47,487 nt of DNA from Firmicutes bacterium AM55-24TS (GTDB lineage Bacteria; Bacillota; Clostridia; UBA1381). A model generated the notes under the pieces. It was not told the DNA's origin. It saw nothing but the letters and a program-made list of their open reading frames with translations, and searched no databases. The stretch's first letter is position 1. Each line of letters begins with the position of its first letter. A program made the position numbers and the translations under genes. Shown here one piece after another: positions 18,072-27,800 of the stretch. The DNA lies in NCBI GenBank assembly GCA_003460745.1, contig QTVU01000023.1:1-47487 (forward strand), in the 5' to 3' direction.

Positions 18072-19390
18072 TTGTATTCCTCACAGCTTTTCAAAAAGTT
18101 TTCGGCAAAATTTATATTTGCAAAAAAGTGCAAGTGCGGAAAACCTGCAAATAAGTTTTTATCAACATTCACACATTCCCACTGTCTGTCATTTTTCACA
18201 GCCGTAAAACCGTTTCCGTTACAGTCACTGTCAAAATAATGAAACTCTCTTGCACGGATTTTATCGCCTTTTTTGCATAAAATATTATCTCTGTTTGCCG
18301 TCATTTCCATATATCCGAAGCGTTGCAAACAGTCTGTTTTTCTGCACTTTCCTTTGATTATGCCGACCATACTGTGTTCGTTTTTATCGCTATCCTCCAT
18401 AATCTCGTGAAGATACATAAACCCTCCGCATTCCGCAATACACGGTACACCGCTTTCAACACACTCTTTAACAGAATTTAGTGTCCCCGTATTTTTCTCA
18501 AGAATATCCGCATACAGTTCGGGATAACCGCCGCCCAAAATCAATCCGTCGCACTGCGGTACGTTCTCATTTTCAAGCGGACTGAACTTAACAATCTCCG
18601 CACCCATTTCACTGAGTAAATTGAGATTATCCTCATAATAAAAACAAAATGCTCTGTCATACGCAACCGCAATTTTTACGTTATATTTTTTTGTAATTTC
18701 AGGCGATGCAAATTTAGTGTCCCTATCGTTTTCTGATATTTCTAAAATCTTGTCTATGTCAATGTATTTTTCGGCGTAATCGGCAAGTAAATTCATCTTG
18801 TCCTTTATATCGTCAATTTCTCCTGCAGTGACCAGTCCCAGATGCCTGCTGCTTATCTGCACATCTTTGATATTCGGCAAAAAGCCTAAAGGAGTTAAGC
18901 CGATTTTTCGACATTTCTCCGCCAAATTACCGTACATTTTCTCGGACAGATTATTAAATATAACACCTTTAATATTATTTTTCCTAAACTCCTTAAATCC
19001 TTTCACCAAAGCCATTGCGGACAGGCTCATACCACGGCAGTTTACAACAAGAATAACATCTGTATCGGTAATCTCCGAAAGCTCGTGCGTACTTCCTTTT
19101 TCCGTAAAAGAAAAGCCGTCATAAAAGCCCATAACGCCCTCAATAACCGCAATATCACCGCTGTTTTTATTCAGCAAATAATTCACAGCATCATTGCTCA
19201 TAAGGTATGTGTCAAGGTTGTATGCCGCCGTTCCGATAACCGTTTTGTGAAACATTGGGTCAATATAATCCGGACCGCATTTAAAAGACGAAACATTAAT
19301 TTTTCTGTTTACAAGTGCTTGAAGCACCGCACAAGTCACAGTTGTTTTTCCGCAGCCGCTGTTTGTGCCGGCAATCATAATTCTTCTCAT
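18050..19390 (-). CDS. cbiA: Cobyrinic acid a,c-diamide synthase
   Basis: ATP- and glutamine-dependent amidation of the a and c side chains of the corrin. The 446-aa protein has the N-terminal P-loop GTNSGCGKTTVTCAVLQAL, the segment FKCGPDYIDPMFH, and a C-terminal glutaminase domain with the nucleophile in PCIAECGGFMYLHE and REFHYFDSD. It overlaps cbiET by 4 bases (ATGA). Two copies of the 11-bp word (18477 and 18713) are read in two different frames, as GTLN and RDTK. Confidence 0.94.
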   Translation of the reverse strand: MRRIMIAGTNSGCGKTTVTCAVLQALVNRKINVSSFKCGPDYIDPMFHKTVIGTAAYNLDTYLMSNDAVNYLLNKNSGDIAVIEGVMGFYDGFSFTEKGSTHELSEITDTDVILVVNCRGMSLSAMALVKGFKEFRKNNIKGVIFNNLSEKMYGNLAEKCRKIGLTPLGFLPNIKDVQISSRHLGLVTAGEIDDIKDKMNLLADYAEKYIDIDKILEISENDRDTKFASPEITKKYNVKIAVAYDRAFCFYYEDNLNLLSEMGAEIVKFSPLENENVPQCDGLILGGGYPELYADILEKNTGTLNSVKECVESGVPCIAECGGFMYLHEIMEDSDKNEHSMVGIIKGKCRKTDCLQRFGYMEMTANRDNILCKKGDKIRAREFHYFDSDCNGNGFTAVKNDRQWECVNVDKNLFAGFPHLHFFANINFAENFLKSCEEYKCTKSEN

Positions 19391-20541
19391 AATTTTTCAC
19401 CGCAGATTATGAAAACGGGATTTTGTGCTGTCATCATATTGTATCCGCCGACCTTTCTTCCTCTTGACGCACAGATTTGCGTCACCGAATATTCATACCC
19501 GAGTTTTTCAAAACTTTCTTGTGCGAGCGATAAAGTTTCAAGAGTTATTGCGTTCACGACCACTTTTTTGCAATCGCACTTTTCTATTATTTCATACAAA
19601 TTCCCCGATGAACCACCTATAAAAACCTTGTCCGCTTTCGGTAATCCGTCCATACCGTTCGGTGCGTCCGCACAAATTATTTCAATATTATCGGCATGAA
19701 ATTTGAGTGCATTTTGTTTTATCAATTCAGCCGCCTCCGCTTTTTTTTCAATCGCATATACTTTGCCTTTTCCGCATAGCAGAGCCATTTCAACACTTAC
19801 CGAGCCCGTTCCTGCACCTATATCGTAACATATATCGTCATATTTGATTTCAAGCTTTGATATGCTTACCGCTCTCACTTCGCTTTTTGTCATAGGTGCG
19901 TTGCCCGTCACGAATTCGCTGTCGTTAATTCCGATTTTTGTGCATTTGTCATATTCATTATTGATTATTACCGCCACACTGAGCGAAGCTAATTTAGTGT
20001 CCCTAAAACCTTTTGCTTTTCCATGAAGTATTTTTTCATTTTCATATGACAAATTTTCTCCGATATAAACTTCGGCATTTTCAAAACCGTATCGGCACAA
20101 CTTATCACAAGGATTTTCACCCAAAAGCACAAATGTTTTCTCATTCTCTCTGACTTCACTCACAATATTGCAATTTCTGCCGTGCATACTTACAATGTTC
20201 ATGTCGTCATACGCCATACCGATTTTAGCACAAAAATACGATACGCAACTTATACCTGCAAAAATTTCGGCATTAGGAAATTCTTCTTTTAATTTTTTCG
20301 CACCGCTGAAAAATGACGTATCGCCCGAAAAAAGTATTACCGCATTTTCACACTTATTTTCTTCTAAAATCTTTTTAATTTTATCCGTTTCATACTCAAA
20401 AAAAACTTTTTTCTCGTTGACATACGGCTCGGCAACACGTTTTGCACCGATTATAATATCAGCATTTTTTATTTTTTCTTCTGCTATTTTTGTCAAATAT
20501 TTAGTGTCCCCCATTCCGACACCGACTATAAAAATGTTCAT
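19387..20541 (-). CDS. cbiET: Fused precorrin-6B methyltransferase/decarboxylase CbiE-CbiT
   Basis: Methylates C-5 and C-15 and decarboxylates the C-12 acetate. The 384-aa fusion has an N-terminal CbiE tetrapyrrole methylase domain (FIVGVGMGDTKYLT, IIIGAKR, FSGDTSFFSGA) and a C-terminal CbiT Rossmann domain (MTKSEVRAVSISKL, DIGAGTGSVSVEMALL). Fused CbiET is common; Salmonella keeps them separate. The 11-bp word appears twice, at 20500-20510 where it encodes DTK at the very N-terminus, and at 19993-20003 near the domain junction. Confidence 0.95.
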   Translation of the reverse strand: MNIFIVGVGMGDTKYLTKIAEEKIKNADIIIGAKRVAEPYVNEKKVFFEYETDKIKKILEENKCENAVILFSGDTSFFSGAKKLKEEFPNAEIFAGISCVSYFCAKIGMAYDDMNIVSMHGRNCNIVSEVRENEKTFVLLGENPCDKLCRYGFENAEVYIGENLSYENEKILHGKAKGFRDTKLASLSVAVIINNEYDKCTKIGINDSEFVTGNAPMTKSEVRAVSISKLEIKYDDICYDIGAGTGSVSVEMALLCGKGKVYAIEKKAEAAELIKQNALKFHADNIEIICADAPNGMDGLPKADKVFIGGSSGNLYEIIEKCDCKKVVVNAITLETLSLAQESFEKLGYEYSVTQICASRGRKVGGYNMMTAQNPVFIICGEKL

Positions 20542-20542
20542 A

Positions 20543-21262
20543 TTACAACCACTCCAAAATCATTTTTTCAACCTCCGAAACCGTCATTCCGCTTTCATCG
20601 GTCGGTCTTTTAATTATAATACACTCAACGCCGTTTTCCTTTGCCGCCTCTGTTTTTTCCGTAAAACCGCCGTTTTTTCCCGTACATTTTGTAACAAGAT
20701 ACTTAATGTCAAGCTCACGAATCAACGCACTGTTAAACGCTTTTGAAAACGGGCCTTGCATACAAATAATATTTTTCATCTTGAAACCTGCATTTTTACA
20801 CAGCTCCAGCGATTCCTCCGACGGCAGTACGCGTGCAAACGCTCTGTCCGCAACAACCGAAAACTTTGCAATTTCCTTTGAACCCGTCGTTATAAGTATG
20901 TTTCCTGTTGTTTTTTCAAGGTATTCTGCGGCTGCTTTGATATTTTCAAAATACGTCCCGTCTGCCTGAACGTCCTCACGCACAACCCTTATATACTTCA
21001 CTTCACACGCTTTTTTTATGTTTTCTGTCACAAATTCAGCGTAAGGATGAGTTGCGTCAATGACCAATCTAACACTGTTTTCGTCAAAAAAATCAGCCAT
21101 TTCTTCCGCCGTCATTCTTCCGACGCGCACATTTTTCATATCAAGCAATTCCGCACCGTATTCCGTCGCAACGCACACAACGTAACTGACTTTTTGCTCA
21201 CTCAAAAAGTCGGCGATTTTATGTCCCTCGTCTGTACCGCCAAACAATACTACATCATACAT
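20543..21262 (-). CDS. cobK: Precorrin-6A/cobalt-precorrin-6A reductase
   Basis: NADPH-dependent reduction of (cobalt-)precorrin-6A, called CbiJ in the anaerobic pathway. The 239-aa protein begins VVLFGGTDEGHKIADFL. It has the family blocks DATHPYAEFVTENI, ILITTGSKEIAKF, MQGPFSKAFN and VTKCTGKNGGFTEK. The gene starts 8 bases inside the end of cbiH and lies one base upstream of cbiET. Confidence 0.94.
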   Translation of the reverse strand: MYDVVLFGGTDEGHKIADFLSEQKVSYVVCVATEYGAELLDMKNVRVGRMTAEEMADFFDENSVRLVIDATHPYAEFVTENIKKACEVKYIRVVREDVQADGTYFENIKAAAEYLEKTTGNILITTGSKEIAKFSVVADRAFARVLPSEESLELCKNAGFKMKNIICMQGPFSKAFNSALIRELDIKYLVTKCTGKNGGFTEKTEAAKENGVECIIIKRPTDESGMTVSEVEKMILEWL

Positions 21263-21983
21263 TTTTATACCCTCTCGGTGTAACCATTTTTCCGCCGATA
21301 TTTTTCGTCATAGAATTGCCGATAAACACAGTCGTAAACATATCCGCGCTGTAATTTCTAAGTTCGGCAAGGCTCATAATCGCATATTCCTCACCGTCAC
21401 GACCGATATTTTTTGCAACGGCACACACCGTATCACCGTTTTTGTGTTTCAGCATTATATCACACGCACGCATTAAATAATCGTGACGTTTTTTACTTGA
21501 CGGATTGTACAGACATATCGCGAAATCAGCCGCCGACGCACATTCAAGACGTTTTTCGATTTTCTCCCAAGGGGTGAGCAAATCGCTAAGGCTTATAACC
21601 GCAAAATCGTGTCCCAACGGTGCTCCCACAAGTGCACCGCCGCTAAGCATCGCCGACACGCCTGCCACAACGCTCACTTCAACATTTTCATAGCCTGCTG
21701 CAATTTCATACACAAGTGACGCCATACCGTAAACGCCTGCATCACCGCTGCAAACAACTGCAACATTTCTGCCGTCAGCCGCCATTTCAACCGCTTTTCT
21801 GCAACGCTCCGCCTCCTGTTTCATCGCCGAAACGAAATATTCTTTTTCAGGAAACAGCTTTTTCACAAGCTCGGCATACACCGTATATCCGACAATCACA
21901 TCGGCTTTTTCAAGCACATTTCTCGCCTTGAAAGTCATTCCGTCTGCATTTCCTGCGCCTATTCCAACAACATAAATTTTCAT
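21255..21983 (-). CDS. cbiH: Precorrin-3B C17-methyltransferase
   Basis: SAM-dependent ring-contracting methyltransferase. The 242-aa tetrapyrrole methylase opens YVVGIGAGNADGMTFKARN and shows VVCSGDAGVYGMASL, GVSAMLSGGALVGAPLGHDFAVISLSD, and CLYNPSSKKRHDYL, blocks specific to CbiH/CobJ. It overlaps cobK by 8 bases. No copy of the 11-bp word lies in this gene. Confidence 0.94.
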   Translation of the reverse strand: MKIYVVGIGAGNADGMTFKARNVLEKADVIVGYTVYAELVKKLFPEKEYFVSAMKQEAERCRKAVEMAADGRNVAVVCSGDAGVYGMASLVYEIAAGYENVEVSVVAGVSAMLSGGALVGAPLGHDFAVISLSDLLTPWEKIEKRLECASAADFAICLYNPSSKKRHDYLMRACDIMLKHKNGDTVCAVAKNIGRDGEEYAIMSLAELRNYSADMFTTVFIGNSMTKNIGGKMVTPRGYKNV

Positions 21984-21989
21984 TCAAAC

Positions 21990-22991
21990 TTAACCTTTCA
22001 AAAAATCAATTTCAGTATTTATTCTTCCGAGTGCCAAAGCCGTACCGTTTAAAGCCGTCTTTTTTTCTGTTATTTTCGCACCTACCGCGCAAACCGCTCT
22101 TTCGCACACATTGTCGACTCCGACAGTCTTTTTCACAAATTCGGACGTTGTAAATTCTCCTTCAACCGCCGACAAAGTTTTAGCCGAAAACGTCAAAAGC
22201 GGTATATCAAATTTTTCACAAAATTCAACAATACCCTTTTCATTTTTCTTTATATCCACCGTCGCAACTGCAAAAAGCGAATAAACCGATACGCCGTTCA
22301 CTTTCAAAAACGCCAATATACTTTCTTCGACAGTTTCGCAACCTTTTCTGCAACCGATTCCGAGTACAACATTTTTCGGCATTAAATTAAGCGTAGTTCT
22401 AAACGGCTTTTTATCGTCATCACTTATGCAAATTCCGACTTCGTTGCTTTCTTCAAAACAATCGGGAACGTTTTTTAATTTGTAATCGGTATACAATCCG
22501 ACCTTTTTGTCATTCAAAATCCGTGACGATATTTCTTTTATAAGTTTAGTGTCCCCGATATGCAAATTATTTCTTACCGCAAATGTGTCAACAGAGAATT
22601 TTTTGTTAATATCGGTTGCCGTAGTTATAACCGCCACTCCGCTTGTCAATGCGGCGATTTTCTCCGCCAAATCATTCGCACCGCCTATATGTCCGGACAA
22701 AATTGGTATCGCAAAATTGCCTTTTTCATCAACCACCACAACTGCCGGATCTTTGGCTTTATCCTTGACATACGGAGCTATCGAACGCACCGCAATTCCG
22801 CACGCGCCGACAAACACAATCGCATTATATTTCTTGAAAATATCTCTGACAAGTGACGAAACATTATTAAATGTTTCCAAGCCGTCAGTCTTATATTTTT
22901 CAAAAACGTAGCCCTTTACGTCCATTTCACGCACGAGCATTTTTACGATTTTCGCACCGTTTTCCGTAAAAGCTATTGACGCAATTTTCAT
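21990..22991 (-). CDS. cbiG: Cobalt-precorrin-5A hydrolase
   Basis: Opens the delta-lactone ring and releases acetaldehyde, a step specific to the oxygen-independent pathway. The 333-aa protein has the N-terminal domain block VGACGIAVRSIAPYVKDKAKDPAVVV, LSGHIGGANDLA, and the C-terminal CbiG domain GIGCRKGCETVEE. It overlaps cbiF by 4 bases (ATGA). One 11-bp word (22545-22555) encodes GDTK between conserved strands. Confidence 0.94.
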   Translation of the reverse strand: MKIASIAFTENGAKIVKMLVREMDVKGYVFEKYKTDGLETFNNVSSLVRDIFKKYNAIVFVGACGIAVRSIAPYVKDKAKDPAVVVVDEKGNFAIPILSGHIGGANDLAEKIAALTSGVAVITTATDINKKFSVDTFAVRNNLHIGDTKLIKEISSRILNDKKVGLYTDYKLKNVPDCFEESNEVGICISDDDKKPFRTTLNLMPKNVVLGIGCRKGCETVEESILAFLKVNGVSVYSLFAVATVDIKKNEKGIVEFCEKFDIPLLTFSAKTLSAVEGEFTTSEFVKKTVGVDNVCERAVCAVGAKITEKKTALNGTALALGRINTEIDFLKG

Positions 22992-23740
22992 TCCGTCACG
23001 CCCTTTCTGAATTCGGTTGTAAATGTCTTATCGTAAAGTTTCGACAGTGAATAATCATCGCCGAGAAAATCACCGACTGTTATAAGTGCGGTCTTTTTTA
23101 TACCGTTTTTCTCTGCTGTTTTATTTAGTGTCCCCACTGTGCAACGCATAACTTTTTCGTCTTTCCAAGTAGCCTTGTAAACTATCGCCGCAGGTGTATT
23201 TTCACTGTAACCGCCTTTTACAAGTTCAGCCGACAATTCCTTTAATAAACCTGTTGATAAAAATATCACCATTGTCGCATTATGTGATGCGAGCAAATGT
23301 ATTTTTTCTTTCGGAGGCACAGGAGTTCTGCCCTCCATACGCGTTATTATGACGGTTTGCGATACATCAGGTAACGTATATTCCGCCTTCAAAGCCGCTG
23401 CCGCACCGCAAAACGAGCTTACACCGGGGCAAACATCATATTCAATTCCAAGTTTATCAAGCCTGTCCATTTGTTCACGAATTGCACCGTAAACACACGG
23501 ATCACCCGTATGCAAACGCACAATATTTTTAGTGTCCCCTTGTTTCATCACGTCAATAACTTCATCAAGATTCATTTTCGCACTGTTATAAATTTCAGCA
23601 CTGTCTTTTGCATATTCCAAAAGTTCAGGATTAACAAGCGAACCGGCATAAATAATAATATCCGCATTTTCCAAAAGTTTTTTTCCGCGTATAGTTATAA
23701 GATCGGCTGCACCGCTGCCCGCTCCAACAAAATGTACCAT
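22988..23740 (-). CDS. cbiF: Precorrin-4 C11-methyltransferase
   Basis: SAM-dependent methylation at C-11. The protein, about 250 aa, begins MVHFVGAGSGAADLITIRGKK and contains YAGSLVNPELL, VRLHTGDPCVYGAIREQ, GVSSFCGAAAAL and MEGRTPVPP, all typical of CbiF/CobM. I start at ATG 23740, behind GGAAAGGA and just past the cbiD stop; the frame to 23770 reads into cbiD. Two copies of the 11-bp word (23124 and 23528) are read in two different frames, GTLN and GDTK. Confidence 0.94.
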   Translation of the reverse strand: MVHFVGAGSGAADLITIRGKKLLENADIIIYAGSLVNPELLEYAKDSAEIYNSAKMNLDEVIDVMKQGDTKNIVRLHTGDPCVYGAIREQMDRLDKLGIEYDVCPGVSSFCGAAAALKAEYTLPDVSQTVIITRMEGRTPVPPKEKIHLLASHNATMVIFLSTGLLKELSAELVKGGYSENTPAAIVYKATWKDEKVMRCTVGTLNKTAEKNGIKKTALITVGDFLGDDYSLSKLYDKTFTTEFRKGVTE

Positions 23741-23741
23741 T

Positions 23742-24809
23742 TTATATCCTTTCCAAAATACCGTCAACATCAGCAGTTTTTCCGATAATTCCCTGTTTAT
23801 TCAAAAACATTATTGCACCGATATTGACATCACTTCTGTGCTTTAGGTATTTATCAATTCTTTTCATCAATATATCAATAGTTTTAGTGTCCCCAATGAT
23901 TTCATAAGCCTCATCGGTCGTCACACAATCGAGAATATCCGCAAAATTATCCACACCGGCCAAAGCCGCACATAACGCAAGCGTTTCCATTCTGCCGTCC
24001 GCATATTTTGAATGAGTATTCATAATTCCGCTGCCAAGCTTAACAAGTTTACCCATATGCGAAATTATCAGTATATCCGAAAAACCCAAATCGGACGCAT
24101 AATCTATCGCGTCACCAATATAATTACTGCACTGAACGGTATTTTTTATACCAAAAGTTTTTTTAGCAAAATCCTCGCCGTAATTGCCCGGCACAAGCAC
24201 CGCAATACTGTCGCCGGCACTTTTTCGTGTATTGAGTTCAAGGAAAATCGTGTCCAAAAGTGCCTTTTCGCTCATAGGTTCAACAATTCCGCTTGTACCC
24301 AAAATCGAAATTCCACCCTCAATACCGAGTCTTGAATTAAACGTCTTTTTCGCGATTTCTTCGCCGTTCGGCACGGAAATAATCACATCAAAACCGCCGT
24401 CATAATCACCGCAAATCTCATTTATACTGTTTCTAATCATTTGACGCGGAACACTGTTTATCGCGGCATTTCCGACAGGTTGATCAAGTCCGTTACGCGT
24501 CACGCGACCTACGCCCACACCGCCGTCAATTTTTATACCGCCACTATTTTTTCTGACAGTCGCACAAACAAGTATACCGTTTGTTATGTCAGGATCGTCA
24601 CCGCTGTACTTTTTAACTGTGCAAGTGACACTGTCACCGTCAATCTGCGTGTCGGTTATGTCAATATTTATGCTCTCACCTTTGGGAAGTGTAATTTGAG
24701 TTGTTATGACTATTTCGTCATTTAACACAGTCATAACCGCCGCTTTTGCCGCCGCCGCAGCACAACTCCCAGTCGTGTAACCTTTCTTTAAAAACCTGTT
24801 GCTTTTCAT
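23742..24809 (-). CDS. cbiD: Cobalt-precorrin-5B C1-methyltransferase
   Basis: SAM-dependent methylation at C-1, specific to the anaerobic pathway. The 355-aa protein starts with the family block KKGYTTGSCAAAAAKAAV and has VGRVTRNGLDQPVGNAAIN, ISILGTSGIVEPMSEKA and LVPGNYGEDFA. It is the first gene of the cobalamin cluster: GGAG precedes the ATG, right after the U-tract of the ileS terminator. One 11-bp word (23883-23893) encodes GDTK near the C-terminus. Confidence 0.95.
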   Translation of the reverse strand: MKSNRFLKKGYTTGSCAAAAAKAAVMTVLNDEIVITTQITLPKGESINIDITDTQIDGDSVTCTVKKYSGDDPDITNGILVCATVRKNSGGIKIDGGVGVGRVTRNGLDQPVGNAAINSVPRQMIRNSINEICGDYDGGFDVIISVPNGEEIAKKTFNSRLGIEGGISILGTSGIVEPMSEKALLDTIFLELNTRKSAGDSIAVLVPGNYGEDFAKKTFGIKNTVQCSNYIGDAIDYASDLGFSDILIISHMGKLVKLGSGIMNTHSKYADGRMETLALCAALAGVDNFADILDCVTTDEAYEIIGDTKTIDILMKRIDKYLKHRSDVNIGAIMFLNKQGIIGKTADVDGILERI

Positions 24810-24822
24810 CTGTTTTTCTCCA

Positions 24823-24863
24823 CAAAAAAATCATATACATTATTATATAATGTATATGATTTT
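24823..24863 (-). terminator. Intrinsic terminator of ileS
   Basis: AAAATCATATACAT (24827-24840) pairs perfectly with ATGTATATGATTTT (24850-24863) around a 9-base AT-rich loop, followed on the minus strand by a run of seven T. It lies 14 bases after the ileS stop and 14 bases before the cbiD start codon, and contains the -10 box of the next operon. Confidence 0.85.
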
Positions 24864-24870
24864 CTGTCAA
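24842..24870 (-). promoter_or_regulatory. Perfect consensus promoter of the cobalamin cluster, inside the ileS terminator
   Basis: TTGACA (24870-24865) and TATAAT (24847-24842) on the minus strand are spaced exactly 17 bases. The -10 box falls in the loop of the ileS terminator, and the start should be near 24835, giving a leader of only about 25 bases. No cobalamin riboswitch can fit between this promoter and cbiD. Confidence 0.85.
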
Positions 24871-24876
24871 TCCAAA

Positions 24877-27800
24877 TTAGAGTTTCTTAACACCAAGTGT
24901 TACTTTTTCACCGTTGATGTTCCATTCTTTTGTATTACCGTCGGCAGAATTTGTATCAACTTCATCTGCAAGAGTTTCGTCTTTGATAGTGCTTTCATTA
25001 TCAGTGATAATCTTAGCAATCTTATCATTACCCTCACAGCTTACTTTGATGTGGTCCATAACCTCAAAATCAGAATCTTTTCTCATTGTCTGAATTTTTG
25101 AAATCACTTCACGAACAAATCCTTCTTCGATAAGTTCTTCAGAAAGGTTTGTATCAAGCACAACAGTAATACCGTAATCGCTGTTTGATTCAAAGCCTTC
25201 CTTATGAGCCGATTCGATAAGCAAATCTTCTTCTGCAAGCGATTCTTCGTTTCCGTCAACAGTAATCTTTAATGAGCCTGTTTCCTTAAGTTCAGCCATA
25301 GCCTTGCTACCGTCAATATTAGCAAGAATTTCTCTTACTGCGTTGATATTCTTACCGAAACGTCTGCCAAGAGTCTTTAACTGCGGCTTAAAGCTATATG
25401 CAGTAAATGCGGCAACGTCATCTGTAAATTCAACCTTTTTAACGTTAAGTTCGTCCTCAATAATGTCAATATAGAAATCACTAAGTGCCTCCGGTGCTTT
25501 AACGTACATCATACCGATTGGCTGACGGTTCTTAATATTTGCAGTATTACGGCACGCACGACCAAGCACAACTATATCAAGAACTTCTTCCATATCATTT
25601 TCAAGTTCTTTATCAATAAGTTTTTCGTCATATTCAGGGAAGTCGCACAAGTGAATACTTTCCGGAGCGGACTTATCAATATTTCTTACAAGATTTTGAT
25701 AAATATCCTCTGTCATAAACGGAATCATCGGTGCAGCTGCCTTACAAAGCGTTACAAGTGCGGTATAAAGAGTCATGTACGCATTAATCTTATCCTGAGT
25801 CATTTCCTTAACCCAGAAACGCGCTCTCGAACGTCTTACATACCAGTTTGAAAGCTCGTCAACAAAGTTATCAAGCACTCTTGCCGTTTCTGTAATCTTG
25901 TAATTTGCAAGGTTATCGTCAACTGTCTTAACAAGTGTATTAAGCTTTGACAAAAGCCACTTATCCATTACCGAAAGTTTATCGTATTCAAGAGTATACT
26001 TTGTTGCATCAAACTCGTCGATATTCGCATACAATACGAAGAACGCATATGTGTTCCAAAGTGTACCCATAAACTTACGTTGTCCTTCCGAAACCGCACC
26101 GTCATGGAAACGATTCGGTAGCCATGGGGCACTGTTTGAATAGAAGTACCAGCGAATTGCGTCCGCACCGTGCTTTTCAAGTGCGTCAAACGGATCAACC
26201 GCATTGCCCTTAGACTTAGACATCTTCTGACCGTTTTCGTCCTGAACGTGTCCCAAAACGATTACATTCTTGTACGGTGCTTTATTGAATAACAAAGTCG
26301 ATTCCGCAAGAAGTGAATAGAACCAACCTCTTGTCTGGTCAACCGCCTCACTGATAAAGTCAGCAGGGAAGTTTTCTTCAAATATATCCTTATTTTCAAA
26401 CGGATAGTGCCATTGTGCAAAAGGCATTGCACCCGAGTCAAACCAACAGTCGATAACTTCAGGAACTCTGTGCATTTCTTTACCGCATTCAGGACACTTA
26501 ATAGTTACAGCGTCAATAAACGGTCTGTGAAGTTCGATTTCATCAGGACAGTTATCAGACATTGACTTAAGTTCTTCGATAGAACCGATTGCGTGTCTGT
26601 GACCGCATTCACATTCCCAAATATTAAGCGGAGTACCCCAATAACGGTTACGGCTTATACCCCAATCCTGTACGTTTTCAAGCCAAGCACCGAAACGTCC
26701 TTCACCGATTGTCTTAGGAATCCAATTAACTGTATTGTTATTTTTAATAAGGTCGTCCTTAACGTCTGTCATCTTGATAAACCAAGTATCACGTGCATAG
26801 TAGATAAGCGGTGTATCACATCTCCAACAGAACGGATAGCTGTGTTCAAACTTAGGCGCATTGAACAGTTGACCTCTTTCTTCAAGATTTACAAGAATTT
26901 CTTTATCAACATCTTTACAGAATGTACCTGCCCAAGGTGTTTCCTTAGTCATTTCACCCTTACCGTCAACAAGCTGTACGAAAGGCAAGTCGTACTTTCT
27001 GCCGACATTCGCGTCGTCCTCACCGAATGCAGGAGCGATATGAACGATACCTGTACCGTCTGTAAGAGTTACATAACTGTCGCAAGTTACATAATAAGCC
27101 TTTTTATCAGGTGTTACGAAATTGAATAGCGGCTCATATTCCTTGTATTCAAGGTCAGTACCGACATACTTTTCAACCACTTCATATTCTGTGTCAGGGA
27201 AGTTAGCCTCAACAAGTGCCTCTGCCAAAATAAACTTCTCGTCACCTACTTTAATTTTTACATATGTTTCAACAGGATTTACACAAAGTGCAACGTTTGA
27301 CGGAAGTGTCCAAGGAGTTGTTGTCCAAGCAAGGAAGTATGTGTTTTCCTCACCCTTTACGATAAACTTAGCAGTAGCACTGCGTTCTTTAACGTCCTTG
27401 TATCCCTGTGCAACTTCGTGTGAAGAAAGCGGAGTACCGCAACGCGGGCAATACGGAACGATTTTGTGACCTTTATACAAAAGTCCCTTTTCCCAAATTT
27501 GCTTTAATGCCCACCATTCAGACTCGATAAAGTTGTTGTCGTAAGTTACATAAGGATCGTCCATATCAGCCCAAAAGCCGACTGTACCTGAGAAATCTTC
27601 CCACATACCTTTATACTTCCATACACTTTCCTTACATTGCTTGATGAACGGTTCAAGACCGTATTCTTCGATTTGTTCCTTGCCGTCAAGACCAAGTTTC
27701 TTTTCAACTTCAAGTTCAACCGGAAGTCCGTGAGTATCCCAACCGGCTTTACGAAGTACCTTGTAGCCTTTCATTGTACGGTAACGCGGAATCATATCCT

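Noticed and set aside
24810..24876. Possible cobalamin riboswitch before cbiD
   Set aside because: The gap is only 67 bases, filled by a terminator and promoter, and no B12-box-like sequence was seen.
10560..25760. Frequent AAGTGCGG(T) strings resembling the Haemophilus uptake signal
   Set aside because: Most copies are the reverse complement of ACC GCA CTT or GCA CTT codons in Thr-Ala-Leu contexts on the minus strand, so codon choice explains them.
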